From contig JAVYUU010000003.1 in the NCBI GenBank assembly GCA_038728085.1, positions 124,001-188,000 of the forward strand: 64,000 nt of DNA. The letters are read 5' to 3'. The translations under genes were made by a program, and so were the position numbers. Numbering within the stretch: the stretch's first letter is position 1; every line of letters begins with the position of its first letter. Of the stretch, positions 41,715 to 50,685 are shown piece by piece. The notes beneath the pieces were generated by a model, which made no database searches, was not told the DNA's origin, and saw only the letters and a list, made by a program, of their open reading frames with translations. This DNA is from Candidatus Bathyarchaeia archaeon. GTDB lineage: Archaea; Thermoproteota; Bathyarchaeia; Bathyarchaeales; Bathycorpusculaceae.

Positions 41715-42155
41715 ATGCCGAAACAGGAAAAGGGAAAATCTCATTCGACAAGGCCTGTTAGCAAGCGTCCGCCAAGCTGGTGTAAGTATCAGCCTGAAGA
41801 GGTGGAGGCGCTTGTTATCAAGTTGGCTAGGGAGGGGTATCCTCCAAGCCGTATTGGCACGATTCTGAGAGATCAATACGCCATTCCGCTTGTTAAACCT
41901 TTAACCGGGAAAACTATAACACAGATCCTTAGAGAGGCGGGTCTCGCCCCATCTATACCCGAAGATCTTGCAAACCTTCTTAAGAAGGCGGCACGGCTTT
42001 CAGCCCATCTTGAAAAGCATAGGAAGGATGTGCATAACAAGAGGGCTCTGCAGCTTGTTGAAGCTAAAATTCATAGGCTTGCGGAGTACTACAAGCAGGA
42101 GGGAATACTGCCTCCCGACTGGAAATATGAGCCTAAGGCAGCATCAATAGCATAG
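41715..42155 (+). CDS. rps15: 30S ribosomal protein S15 (eukaryal S13)
   Basis: 146 residues. The N-terminal extension KRPPSWCKYQPEEVEALVIKLAREG and the PPSRIGTILRDQYAIP core are characteristic of the archaeal form. The LEKHRKDVHNKRALQLVEAKIHRL helix contacts rRNA. It precedes recJ, pcc1, serS and rps3ae on the same strand, a conserved archaeal cluster. Confidence 0.96.
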   Translation: MPKQEKGKSHSTRPVSKRPPSWCKYQPEEVEALVIKLAREGYPPSRIGTILRDQYAIPLVKPLTGKTITQILREAGLAPSIPEDLANLLKKAARLSAHLEKHRKDVHNKRALQLVEAKIHRLAEYYKQEGILPPDWKYEPKAASIA

Positions 42156-42207
42156 CGTATAGAAGCCTCTAACCTTGAACTTTTAAAGCCGAAAGCTTCA
42201 AGTTATT

Positions 42208-43665
42208 GTGGTGGTAATGCTGGAGGATAATCAAGTCAAAAGTTTTTTTGAGGCTGTTTTGAAGGCTGCTGATGCAATCCGCGAGACTGTTAAAAAAGAC
42301 AGCACAATTCACGTTTTTTCGCATTTAGATGCAGATGGAATAGCCGCCGCTGGAATTGTTGGAAAAGCCTTGTATAGGCTTGAGGCGCGGTTCCGCATCA
42401 GAATAACCCAGTGGATTGATGATAGGCTTGTGGATGAGATAGTCGGCGAAAAACCGAGAATCGTTGTTTTCACAGACCTGGGAAGCGACTACGCAAAAAT
42501 GCTGAAACAGAGGGCTCCAGAAGTTGAGGTTGTGGTGCTTGACCACCATCAAATAGCAGGCGAGAACCTTGAGAGAGTTCTATGTGTAAATCCGCACCTT
42601 CATGGCATAGATGGAGCACGAGATGTAAGCAGTTCCGGCGTAGCCTACTTTGTGGCTAAAGCGATTGATAAGATAAACATGGATTTGGCGCCCATCGCCG
42701 TTGTGGGAGCCCTTGGAGACTTGCAGGATAAATATGACCAGCGGATGCTCGGAGGCTTAAACGAGATGATAGTTGAGGACGCTAAAAGCCAGGGACTGCT
42801 AGCGGTTGAAAAGGACTTAATGTTTTTTGGAAGGGAAACTCGCCCCATTCACAAAGCCTTGGCATCTACAACAAACCCATTTATCCCTGGAATAAGCGGG
42901 GATGAGGGCAAAAGCTTCGCATTTTTGAAAAGCCTCGGAATAGAGGTAAAAGTTGATGATAAATGGCGTGCTTTAAGAGACCTGAATGAGGAGGAAAAGA
43001 GGAGGCTATGCTCAGCCCTTGCAGATTATCTTCTCTCGAAGGGATTACATTATGAGGTCTCAAACCTAATAGGACATGTTTACACGCTGACCAAGGAAGA
43101 TGCATGGACGCCTCTCCGGGATGCAAGGGAATTCGCCGTTTTACTGAATGCAACTGGACGTATGGACAAGCCTGGAGTTGGCATTGCCGTCTGCATGGGC
43201 GACAGAGGGACAATTCTCGAAGAGGCAAATAGAATACTTGACGAGTACAGGAGGACGGTTAATAAATACCTAGAGTGGGTGATGGAGAAACCCGGAAGAA
43301 TGAAGGAGCTGGAGAACATTTACGTTGTATATGGTGAAGACTACATAGACGACAAAATAGTTGGCACAATATCTTCCATCCTTTCCACGTCTCTGCCGAA
43401 CCCGGAGAAACCTATAATTGTATATGCAGAGGTTAAGGAGGAAGGACTCGTTAAAGTGTCTGCCAGAACTATAGACGCTGTTGCCTCAAAGGGTGTAAAC
43501 CTTGGGGAGATAATGCAGGTTGCCGCTGAAAAGTGTCTCGGAAAGGGTGGGGGACACGACGTGGCGGCGGGGGCGCAAATCCCCCTTGAAAACGTTGAAA
43601 TCTTCATCAAGCTTGTCAACGAACTGGTGGGGAGACGACTAGCCGGTGGAAATGTTGGAGGCTGA
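42208..43665 (+). CDS. archaeal RecJ/GAN-like DHH phosphoesterase
   Basis: 485 residues. SHLDADGIAAAGIVG near the N-terminus, FTDLGSD, VVLDHHQ and GALGDLQD form the DHH site, and GGGHDVAAGAQI is the C-terminal DHHA1 motif. Archaeal members are single-strand exonucleases that work with GINS/MCM or in repair. The start is GTG, or the ATG three codons in. The 3' end overlaps pcc1 by 20 bases. Confidence 0.9.
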   Translation: MVVMLEDNQVKSFFEAVLKAADAIRETVKKDSTIHVFSHLDADGIAAAGIVGKALYRLEARFRIRITQWIDDRLVDEIVGEKPRIVVFTDLGSDYAKMLKQRAPEVEVVVLDHHQIAGENLERVLCVNPHLHGIDGARDVSSSGVAYFVAKAIDKINMDLAPIAVVGALGDLQDKYDQRMLGGLNEMIVEDAKSQGLLAVEKDLMFFGRETRPIHKALASTTNPFIPGISGDEGKSFAFLKSLGIEVKVDDKWRALRDLNEEEKRRLCSALADYLLSKGLHYEVSNLIGHVYTLTKEDAWTPLRDAREFAVLLNATGRMDKPGVGIAVCMGDRGTILEEANRILDEYRRTVNKYLEWVMEKPGRMKELENIYVVYGEDYIDDKIVGTISSILSTSLPNPEKPIIVYAEVKEEGLVKVSARTIDAVASKGVNLGEIMQVAAEKCLGKGGGHDVAAGAQIPLENVEIFIKLVNELVGRRLAGGNVGG

Positions 43666-43903
43666 AATCACAATTTTCTACAAGGATGAAAGGGATGCAA
43701 GAGCCATTGTTGAAGCCGTTTCCCCAGACAATATTAAGGTGCCTACCGGCCTCTATGTGAAGACTGAAAGGAGGGACAATAGCGTCTGGGCATATGTGAG
43801 GTGCAAGAGGGGGTTTAGAACCTTCATTGCAACAATTGACGATCTACTCTCCGCAATAACAACAGCGGAGAAAACCCTAAAAGCAGCACAGAAACTTGAA
43901 TAA
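43646..43903 (+). CDS. pcc1: KEOPS subunit Pcc1
   Basis: 85 residues, alpha/beta. The VEAVSPDNIKVPTGLYVKTERR stretch and the late TFIATIDDLLSAITTAEKTL helix are Pcc1 features. Pcc1 dimerises and binds tRNA with Kae1. It is apart from kae1-bud32 (about 4 kb) but in a conserved neighbourhood with rps15 and serS. The start could be the GTG at 43646 or the ATG at 43652. Confidence 0.9.
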   Translation: MEMLEAEITIFYKDERDARAIVEAVSPDNIKVPTGLYVKTERRDNSVWAYVRCKRGFRTFIATIDDLLSAITTAEKTLKAAQKLE

Positions 43904-43940
43904 CATGTTTTATCTCTTAGATGAAGGTTGGCCAGCGGAA

Positions 43941-45230
43941 ATGTTGGACATAAAGCTTGTGAGAGAAAAACCCGAGCTTGTAAGGGAGAACCTAGCCAGA
44001 AGAGGCGATCCTGAAAACCTCAGAATGCTGGACGAGCTCATCGAATGCGACAAGCTTTGGCGCCAAAACCTGACAAGGCTCAATGAACTGCGACAAAAGA
44101 GAAACCGGATAACAGCTGAAATTGCAAAGGCAAAAAAGAGGGGGGAAGACGCCACTCCCATAATTTTAGAGGCTAAAAGCATCGACGAGGAAATCACAAA
44201 ACTGGAGAAGCTAGTAGCGGACCTCGAAGAAAAAGTGCATAACTATCTCATGCTCCTCCCAAACCTTCTACACGAATCCGTTCCGATAGGTAGGGATGAG
44301 AGCGACAACGTTGTCGTCAGAACTTGGGGGGTGCCACCAAAATTCAATTTTCCACCAAAAGATCACATCGAACTCGGATTAAGCCTAGACATAATGGACA
44401 TCGAAAGGGCTGGGAAGGTTGCCGGTGCCAGATTCTTCTACCTGAAAAATGAAGGCGTTTTACTAGACATGGCTCTAATGAATTTCGCCCTAGAAGAAAT
44501 GGTAAAGAAAGGATACAAGCCCATTGAGCCGCCTTTTCTGATGAGACGCAAACCCTATGAGGGCGTTATAGCCCTCAGCGACTTCGAAAACGACTTATAC
44601 AAGATTGAGGGCGAAGACCTCTATTTGATTGCAACTTCCGAGCACCCAATGGCAGCCATGTACATGAACGAGGTTTTAAAGGCTGAAGACTTGCCCATCA
44701 AACTTGTAGGAATAAGCACAAACTTTAGGAAGGAGGCTGGAGCCCACGGCAAAGACACTCGGGGGATTTTCCGCACCCACCAATTCAATAAAGTCGAGCA
44801 GTTCGTTTTTTGCAAGCCTGAAGATTCATGGAAAATACACGAGGAACTTTTGAGGAACGCCGAGGAGCTGGTGCAGAAGCTAGGCTTGCCATATCGTGTT
44901 GTAAATGTCTGCACCGGAGACATTGGAAAAGTTGCCGCCAAAAAATATGATATTGAAGCATGGATGCCAGCCCAAAACGCCTACAGAGAAATAATATCAT
45001 GCAGCAACTGCACAGACTATCAGGCGAGAAGGCTCAACATCCGCTATCGGGAAAAAGAGGGCGAGCCGCCGAAGGGTTTCGTGCACACCCTCAACTCTAC
45101 AGCACTAGCTACTGGAAGAACTATTGTGGCTATATTAGAAAATTACCAACAGGAGGATGGTTCAGTGATAATTCCAGAGGTTTTAAGAAAATACATGATG
45201 GGCATAGAAAAGATATCCCCAAAAAAGTAA
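43941..45230 (+). CDS. serS: seryl-tRNA synthetase
   Basis: About 429 residues from the ATG at 43941, where MLDIKLVREKPELVREN matches the family start. A coiled-coil tRNA-binding arm (about residues 30-110) is followed by the class II core with motif 2 (TNFRKEAGAHGKDTRGIFRT) and motif 3 (GRTIVAILENYQQEDGS). It is the common bacterial-type SerRS, not the rare methanogen type. Confidence 0.95.
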   Translation: MLDIKLVREKPELVRENLARRGDPENLRMLDELIECDKLWRQNLTRLNELRQKRNRITAEIAKAKKRGEDATPIILEAKSIDEEITKLEKLVADLEEKVHNYLMLLPNLLHESVPIGRDESDNVVVRTWGVPPKFNFPPKDHIELGLSLDIMDIERAGKVAGARFFYLKNEGVLLDMALMNFALEEMVKKGYKPIEPPFLMRRKPYEGVIALSDFENDLYKIEGEDLYLIATSEHPMAAMYMNEVLKAEDLPIKLVGISTNFRKEAGAHGKDTRGIFRTHQFNKVEQFVFCKPEDSWKIHEELLRNAEELVQKLGLPYRVVNVCTGDIGKVAAKKYDIEAWMPAQNAYREIISCSNCTDYQARRLNIRYREKEGEPPKGFVHTLNSTALATGRTIVAILENYQQEDGSVIIPEVLRKYMMGIEKISPKK

Positions 45231-45281
45231 AGCTTAATACACAAGCATGAGACTTTTCTCCGCTGTTAATGGAGGATTCCC

Positions 45282-45914
45282 TTGTCCACAAAAAAGGTAC
45301 GCGATAAATGGCGTAGCAAAGTTTGGTATACTGTACTGGCTCCCCCATACTTCGGAAACGTTGAAATCGGATCTATACCAGCAGACGAGCCGGAAAAACT
45401 ACTCGGAAGAGTTATCGAGGTCACCCTTTACGAGATTACGGGAGATTTTTCTCATCAGTATCTCAAAATCTACTTCCAGATAATACGTGTTGAAGGAAAA
45501 ACAGCCTATACCACGTTTAAGGGTCACGAGTATTCAAGGGATTACCTGCGAAGTCTGGTGCGTCGGAGAACCACAAAGGTTGACGGCATATTCAATGTCA
45601 CAACAAAGGATGGGTATAGGCTAAGAGTCGCCGTCTGTGCTTTTACCCTTACAAGGATCAAGACTTCACAGGAAAGTGCCATACGCAAGATTATGGCGAA
45701 AATTGTCGAGGAAAAAAGCAAGACTCTAACATTGGATCAGTTCGCCCAGGAAATGGTTCTGGGGAAAATAGCCTCGGACGTCTACAATGAGGCAAAGAAA
45801 ATTGTTCCGCTGAGGCATGTAGGCGTTAGGAAGTCAAAGCTCCTAACACCAGTTGTTCAACTGCAGGCGCAGGCCCAGGCACAAGCGCCTTTACAAGAGT
45901 CTGGGCAAAGCTAG
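45282..45914 (+). CDS. rps3ae: 30S ribosomal protein S3Ae
   Basis: 210 residues. The opening KVRDKWRSKVWYTVLAPPYFG, the DFSHQYLKIYFQI strand and the RRRTTKVDGIFNV segment are typical. The C-terminus has a low-complexity Gln-Ala run. The start is TTG with GGAGG six bases upstream. The 3' end overlaps convergent korC by four bases. Confidence 0.95.
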   Translation: MSTKKVRDKWRSKVWYTVLAPPYFGNVEIGSIPADEPEKLLGRVIEVTLYEITGDFSHQYLKIYFQIIRVEGKTAYTTFKGHEYSRDYLRSLVRRRTTKVDGIFNVTTKDGYRLRVAVCAFTLTRIKTSQESAIRKIMAKIVEEKSKTLTLDQFAQEMVLGKIASDVYNEAKKIVPLRHVGVRKSKLLTPVVQLQAQAQAQAPLQESGQS

Positions 45915-46456
45915 CTTTCCACAAGTTTTCTGCCATATTCATAGCCTTTCTCGAAAGCCTTTAGGTTTATCTCCTCCAACTCTTTTGGAACGTTTGCCTT
46001 GATCGCCTTTATCATGGCCTCCTTGTCCACAGCCCCCGTTATGGCGGTGAGGGCGCCAAGCATTATGATGTTTGCAACAATTTTTACGCCAAGTTCTTCT
46101 GCTATTCTTACAGCTGGCACCCGAAAAACCTTTACGTTTTCAAGCTTCTTCTCGTTGGGAATCATGTCTGGGTCAAGAATTATTATGCCATTCTTCTTCA
46201 CGTTTTCTACGTATTCGTTGTATGCATGTTGGGACATTAAAACTAGGATATCTGGTTCCAAAACCTTTGGGAAGTCTATTTCATCATCTGAAATTACCAC
46301 TTCGGACCTGCAGGCGCCTCCGCGGGATTCAGGTCCATAAGACTGGGTCTGTACGGCATGTTTTCCGCCGTAAATGCATGCAGCCGTAGCCGTAATTATT
46401 CCGGACTTTATTATTCCTTGCCCGCCGAATCCTGCAAACCTTATCTCAACACGCAT
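45911..46456 (-). CDS. korC: 2-oxoacid:ferredoxin oxidoreductase gamma subunit
   Basis: 181 residues. The opening RIRFAGFGGQGI-type motif (RFAGFGGQGIIKSG) and the SYGPESRGGACRSEV segment mark the gamma subunit. It is the last gene of korDABC and starts directly at the end of korB. The complex oxidises a 2-oxoacid, with CoA, to an acyl-CoA and reduced ferredoxin. Confidence 0.93.
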   Translation of the reverse strand: MRVEIRFAGFGGQGIIKSGIITATAACIYGGKHAVQTQSYGPESRGGACRSEVVISDDEIDFPKVLEPDILVLMSQHAYNEYVENVKKNGIIILDPDMIPNEKKLENVKVFRVPAVRIAEELGVKIVANIIMLGALTAITGAVDKEAMIKAIKANVPKELEEINLKAFEKGYEYGRKLVES

Positions 46457-47293
46457 TCATGCACCCTCTCCCTCTGCGATCTGAGCCATCTTGGCATGAA
46501 GCAGCTGTTCATAAGTCGGCTTTTCCATCTCTACAAATTCTCCGACAACGATCCTGTCGCGGGTTATTTCCGCCCTCGCAGGATCTGAAAAATTCGCTAT
46601 CACGGAGGCTCTTCTAAACCACTCCATTATTTCAAGCCCCGTTCGCATGTTATTGTGGCGCCCATAGATTTCAGGACACTGGGATAAAACTTCAATGAAG
46701 GAAAATCCCTTCCGCTGCAACATCTTCTTTATCGACATCGTCAACATGCGCACATGAAAGGTTGTCCATCTCGCCACGTAAGTTGCTCCGGAGGCCGCTG
46801 CCAAGTGAACAAGATTAAAAGGATGTTCTATATTACCATAGGGGGTTGTGGTTGTTAAGGCTTCCAGCGGTGTCGTGGGTCCCACTTGCCCACCAGTCAT
46901 CCCATAGTTAAAGTTGTTGGCGCAAATCACTTTTATGCCTATGTTTCGCCTTGCCGCATGGATGAAGTGGTTTCCTCCTATGGCAAATAGGTCGCCGTCG
47001 CCGCTTATGACGACAACTTCCAAATCCGGCTTTGCAAGCTTTACTCCCGTGGCAAAGGCTATTGGGCGACCGTGGGTTGTATGAAATGAGTCCACATTTA
47101 TGTATCCAGCAGCCCGCCCTATGCAACCTATTCCAGAAACCACCACGAGCTTGTCTAGGTCTAATGGCAGTTCATCTAGGGCGCGTGCAAAAGCGTTTAG
47201 GATTATGCCATTTCCACAGCCTGGGCACCAGATGTGAGGCATCATCGCTGCCCTCAGATACTTTGCGAGGGGGTGCTTAACAACCTCGGTCAT
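46457..47293 (-). CDS. korB: 2-oxoacid:ferredoxin oxidoreductase beta subunit
   Basis: 278 residues. The WCPGCGNGI segment near the N-terminus, the thiamine pyrophosphate motif GDGDLFAIGGNHFIHAARRN and the ANNFNYGMTGGQVGPTTP stretch are present. This is the TPP-binding catalytic half. It follows korA with a one-base overlap. The motif set favours 2-oxoglutarate over pyruvate. Confidence 0.94.
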   Translation of the reverse strand: MTEVVKHPLAKYLRAAMMPHIWCPGCGNGIILNAFARALDELPLDLDKLVVVSGIGCIGRAAGYINVDSFHTTHGRPIAFATGVKLAKPDLEVVVISGDGDLFAIGGNHFIHAARRNIGIKVICANNFNYGMTGGQVGPTTPLEALTTTTPYGNIEHPFNLVHLAAASGATYVARWTTFHVRMLTMSIKKMLQRKGFSFIEVLSQCPEIYGRHNNMRTGLEIMEWFRRASVIANFSDPARAEITRDRIVVGEFVEMEKPTYEQLLHAKMAQIAEGEGA

Positions 47294-48441
47294 CAGCTAT
47301 ACCTCCTTATAGCCTGAAAAATTTCCATAGGCGTGTGTGGCTCCTCTCCAAGCTTTGGAAGATGATACACCGGTGTTATCTTCGCAGCCCTTTCAACTTC
47401 CCGCACCATTTGACCGCAATTCATTTCCGGAACAACCATGGCTTTCGCCCTTTCAGCAGCCTCTGCTACATGCTTATCCGGGAAAGGCCAAAGGGTGATT
47501 AAGCGGAGAAGACCAGCCTTTACGCCTTTCTCTCTGGCTTTTCTCACAGCGCTTAAGGCTGCCCTCGCAACTATTCCATAGGCAATTACTACGACATCCG
47601 CGTCATCCAACAATACTTCCTCAACTCGGATTATTTTGTCGGCATTCCTCCTTATCTTGTCGCATAACCTCTTAACAAGCCTCATTTGAACATCTGAATC
47701 CTGCGTTCTTGGATAGCCGTACTCATCGTGAGTCAAGCCCGTGGCATGGAAACGGTAGCCCTCGCCGAAGCAAGCCATAGGTGGAACCAAATCATCGTCG
47801 GGACCGAAGGGCAGATACTTGCCGGGCGGAACGTTTGGCTTTTTGCGATTAACAACCTTTATCTCTTCAACCGGTGGTATGACCACCCTCTCCCACATGT
47901 GAGCTACAACTTCATCAGCCATCAGAAGCGTCGGAACACGATACATCTCAGCCAAGTTAAAAGCCTCAACAGTTAAATCAAACATTTCCTGAACCGAGGA
48001 AGGAGCCAACGCTATGATCTCATAATCCCCATGAGAACCCCACTTAGCCTGCATAACATCCTGCTGTCCCGGAAGAGTTGGCTGTCCAGTGCTTGGCCCT
48101 CCACGCATGACATCCACAATCACACAGGGAGCCTCCGTCATAACAGCCAACCCAATATTTTCCTGCATGAGGCTGAAGCCGGGACCCGACGTCGCCGTCA
48201 TAGCCTTTAAACCAGCATATGAAGCACCTATAACCGCCGCTATCGAGGCTATTTCATCCTCCATTTGAATGTATATTCCGCCAACCTTCGGCATCCTTAC
48301 AGCCATATGTTCAGCTATTTCCGTTGCGGGTGTAATTGGATATCCGGCGAAGAAACGGCAGCCAGCAGCTATGGCGCCTTCAGCGCATGCAACATCACCG
48401 CTCATAAAATGAACGCCCGTCAAAACAGCCTTCTTCTCCAT
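47293..48441 (-). CDS. korA: 2-oxoacid:ferredoxin oxidoreductase alpha subunit
   Basis: About 382 residues from the ATG at 48441, with GGGTG upstream; an ATG four codons earlier is possible, and further upstream would clash with korD. The FFAGYPITPATEIAEHM opening, the MEDEIASIAAVIGASYAG core and SGPGFSLMQENIG are the alpha-subunit signatures. Together with korB, korC and korD it forms a 2-oxoglutarate-type enzyme. Confidence 0.93.
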   Translation of the reverse strand: MEKKAVLTGVHFMSGDVACAEGAIAAGCRFFAGYPITPATEIAEHMAVRMPKVGGIYIQMEDEIASIAAVIGASYAGLKAMTATSGPGFSLMQENIGLAVMTEAPCVIVDVMRGGPSTGQPTLPGQQDVMQAKWGSHGDYEIIALAPSSVQEMFDLTVEAFNLAEMYRVPTLLMADEVVAHMWERVVIPPVEEIKVVNRKKPNVPPGKYLPFGPDDDLVPPMACFGEGYRFHATGLTHDEYGYPRTQDSDVQMRLVKRLCDKIRRNADKIIRVEEVLLDDADVVVIAYGIVARAALSAVRKAREKGVKAGLLRLITLWPFPDKHVAEAAERAKAMVVPEMNCGQMVREVERAAKITPVYHLPKLGEEPHTPMEIFQAIRRYS

Positions 48442-48442
48442 G

Positions 48443-48712
48443 TCAACACCCATCCTTGCATTGTTTCTCTTTAACGAAAATCGCGAAGTCTGGGCAAATC
48501 GCGGTGCAAAGACTGCACAATATGCATTCACTTTCGTTAACGACTTTGGGAGGGTGAGCACCCCTCGCATTTATCTCATCAGATTCCCCTAGAACCTTTC
48601 TAGGGCAATAGTATATGCAAAAGCCACATCCCTTGCATTGATCTTTTATTATGTGGATTTCAGCCTTCGGCTTAGCTCCAGCTTGCGATGGGACTTCCCA
48701 AGTTATCGGCAT
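48443..48712 (-). CDS. korD: 2-oxoacid:ferredoxin oxidoreductase delta (ferredoxin-like) subunit
   Basis: 89 residues with two 4Fe-4S motifs, CKGCGFCIYYCP near residues 26-37 and CILCSLCTAICP near 63-74. It passes electrons from the TPP subunit to external ferredoxin. GGGAGGTG lies about seven bases before the ATG. A TATA-like CATATAAG at about 48774 is the likely promoter of the four-gene operon. Confidence 0.94.
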   Translation of the reverse strand: MPITWEVPSQAGAKPKAEIHIIKDQCKGCGFCIYYCPRKVLGESDEINARGAHPPKVVNESECILCSLCTAICPDFAIFVKEKQCKDGC

Positions 48713-48780
48713 CTAAACCACACCTCCCAGAGCACCTAAGTCCAAGCCCCTTCCTTATTATTGAATGCTCTTCATATAAG

Positions 48781-48796
48781 CTTTACAAACGTAAAG
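48781..48796. promoter_or_regulatory. CTTTAC-N4-GTAAAG inverted repeat between korD and the oxidoreductase
   Basis: A perfect 6-bp inverted repeat in the 147-base divergent spacer, next to the TATA-like CATATAAG of the korDABC promoter and about 30 bases upstream of the TATA-like TTTTATAC of the rightward operon. One protein here could control both operons. Confidence 0.35.
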
Positions 48797-48859
48797 TCTC
48801 CTACCTGGCGCACTTCTTTTATACGCTGATAAAGCACCATAAGATTGACTGGTGGGAAG

Positions 48860-49897
48860 TTGGAAGCCATTAAAGTTGCCCTCTACGGAGTTGGAGCTGT
48901 TGGAAGCTTGATCGCTAAAGCCCTATTAGAGAAAAAAGGCGTTAAAGTCGTCGGAGCCATCGACATGGCAGAAGACAAGGTTGGTAGGGATTTAGGTGAA
49001 ATACTAGGCTTGGGTAAAAAACTTGGTGTGAGGGTTCACAGAACCCCCGAAGAACTTTTTTCTAGCGTAAAAGCCGACGTGGCAATCCATGCGACTTCAT
49101 CATACCTAAAAGACGTTTATCCGCAAATAGCCTCCCTCATAAAAAGCGGAGCAAACGTGATATCCACATGTGAAGAACTATCATATCCCTATCATTCTGA
49201 ACCCGAACTAGCCAAAAAGCTTGACAAACTAGCCAAAAAACATGATGCAACGGTTTTAGGGACGGGAATAAATCCCGGTTTCCTAATGGATACTCTTGTA
49301 ATAACATTAACAGCCGTATGCCAGAAAATAGAAAAGATTGAGGCAGTTAGGGTCATGAATGCAGCTACGAGGCGCTTACCCTTCCAGAGGAAAATAGGCG
49401 CTGGCCTCACGGTGGAGGAGTTTAAGCAGAAAATTAAGAGCGGGCAGATCACTGGACACGTGGGACTTGAACAGTCAATCGCCATGATCGCCGACGCATT
49501 GGCATGGAGGCTGGAAAAGATAGAAGCTGAACCCGCCGAGCCTGTGATTGCTGAAAAACCGGTTGAAAGCGAAACCGTCAAAGTTGAAGCTGGAAAAGTG
49601 GCGGGTTTGAGGCAAACCGCAAAGGGAGTTATGAAGGGCACAGAAGTTATAGTCTTAGATTTTCAGGCCTACATAGGTGCCAAGGAGGAATACGACGCCA
49701 TAACAATCACCGGTGTGCCAACAGTTAAACAGAGAATACAGCCATGCATTCATGGAGACACTGGCACAGTTGCAATGGTTATCAATGCAATTCCAAAAGT
49801 GCTTAATGCCCCTGCAGGACTGCTCACCATGAAAGACCTACCAGTTCCATCAGCCGCATTAGAAGATATGCGAAAATATCTGAAAAGCTACCTCTAA
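48860..49897 (+). CDS. dihydrodipicolinate-reductase-like NAD(P)-dependent oxidoreductase (2,4-diaminopentanoate dehydrogenase-like)
   Basis: About 345 residues from a TTG with GGTGGGAAG upstream; a TTG five codons earlier is an alternative. VALYGVGAVGSLIAKALLEKKG is the nucleotide-binding motif and VLGTGINPGFLMDTL a second feature of the DapB-like/2,4-DAP dehydrogenase group. A roughly 35-residue Glu/Pro/Val-rich insert interrupts the C-terminal half. The rightward neighbours are pxpABC, so a role in amino-acid catabolism is likely. Confidence 0.8.
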   Translation: MEAIKVALYGVGAVGSLIAKALLEKKGVKVVGAIDMAEDKVGRDLGEILGLGKKLGVRVHRTPEELFSSVKADVAIHATSSYLKDVYPQIASLIKSGANVISTCEELSYPYHSEPELAKKLDKLAKKHDATVLGTGINPGFLMDTLVITLTAVCQKIEKIEAVRVMNAATRRLPFQRKIGAGLTVEEFKQKIKSGQITGHVGLEQSIAMIADALAWRLEKIEAEPAEPVIAEKPVESETVKVEAGKVAGLRQTAKGVMKGTEVIVLDFQAYIGAKEEYDAITITGVPTVKQRIQPCIHGDTGTVAMVINAIPKVLNAPAGLLTMKDLPVPSAALEDMRKYLKSYL

Positions 49898-49908
49898 GGT
49901 GGTGTATC

Positions 49909-50685
49909 TTGAAATTTCGCGTCGACATAAACTGTGACATGGGAGAGGGCTATGGACACTTTACAGTTGGAAATGACGCTGAAATAATGCCATACATAAC
50001 CTCTGCAAACGTTGCATGCGGCTTTCACGCTGGAGAACCCCTAACAATTGCGCAAACAATAGCTCTTGCGAAAAAGCACGGGGTAGCTGTTGGCGCTCAC
50101 CCGGGATACCCCGACCTCATGGGTTTTGGAAGAAGAGAAATGAAACTCACATATGAAGAGGCAAAAAGTTACATTATTTATCAGATTGGAGCTCTTCAAG
50201 GCTTCGCAAAAATTTTCGACATAACCCTCCAACATGTCAAGCCTCATGGAGCCATGTACAACACAGCCCTAAAGGACGTGGAACTCGCCAGAGCCATAAC
50301 AGAAGCTGTATTGGAGTTAGATCCCAGACTTATAATTTTTGCACCACCAAAGTCGGCGCTGGCAAAGACGGCTACCTACGCGGGGCTCCGCGTTGCCCAT
50401 GAATTTTTTGCTGACAGAGCGTATAACTCCGATGGAAGCTTGGTTTCCAGAAAGGTAGCTGGCGCTGTGATTGAGGAACCGAAGAAAGTTGTTGAGAGAA
50501 CTGTTAAAGCCGTGAAAGAGGGGGTGGTAGAATCTGTTAATGGGGAGCTGGTGGAGCTGGGTACAGTGCATACTATATGCATTCACGGCGATACCCCTTC
50601 AGCCTCAAAACTCGCTCAAGCCTTGAGAGAGAGCCTTGCAAGATCAAATATAGAGGTTAAGCCCGTCAGCCAATTTATCCAATGA
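49909..50685 (+). CDS. pxpA: 5-oxoprolinase (ATP-hydrolysing) subunit A
   Basis: 258 residues of the LamB/YcsF family. DINCDMGEGYG near the N-terminus, SANVACGFHAGEP, GAHPGYPDLMGFGRR and HVKPHGAMYN are signatures. With PxpB and PxpC it opens 5-oxoproline to glutamate at the cost of ATP. The start is TTG with AGGTGGTG upstream; it overlaps pxpB by four bases. Confidence 0.94.
   Translation: MKFRVDINCDMGEGYGHFTVGNDAEIMPYITSANVACGFHAGEPLTIAQTIALAKKHGVAVGAHPGYPDLMGFGRREMKLTYEEAKSYIIYQIGALQGFAKIFDITLQHVKPHGAMYNTALKDVELARAITEAVLELDPRLIIFAPPKSALAKTATYAGLRVAHEFFADRAYNSDGSLVSRKVAGAVIEEPKKVVERTVKAVKEGVVESVNGELVELGTVHTICIHGDTPSASKLAQALRESLARSNIEVKPVSQFIQ

Noticed and set aside
44960-45250. A 96-residue frame inside serS in another reading frame
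   Set aside because: It falls wholly in the conserved class II core of seryl-tRNA synthetase.
45855-45905. Short GCA/CAG-type repeat at the end of rps3ae
   Set aside because: It encodes a low-complexity Gln-Ala tail; there is no sign of a mobile or CRISPR repeat.
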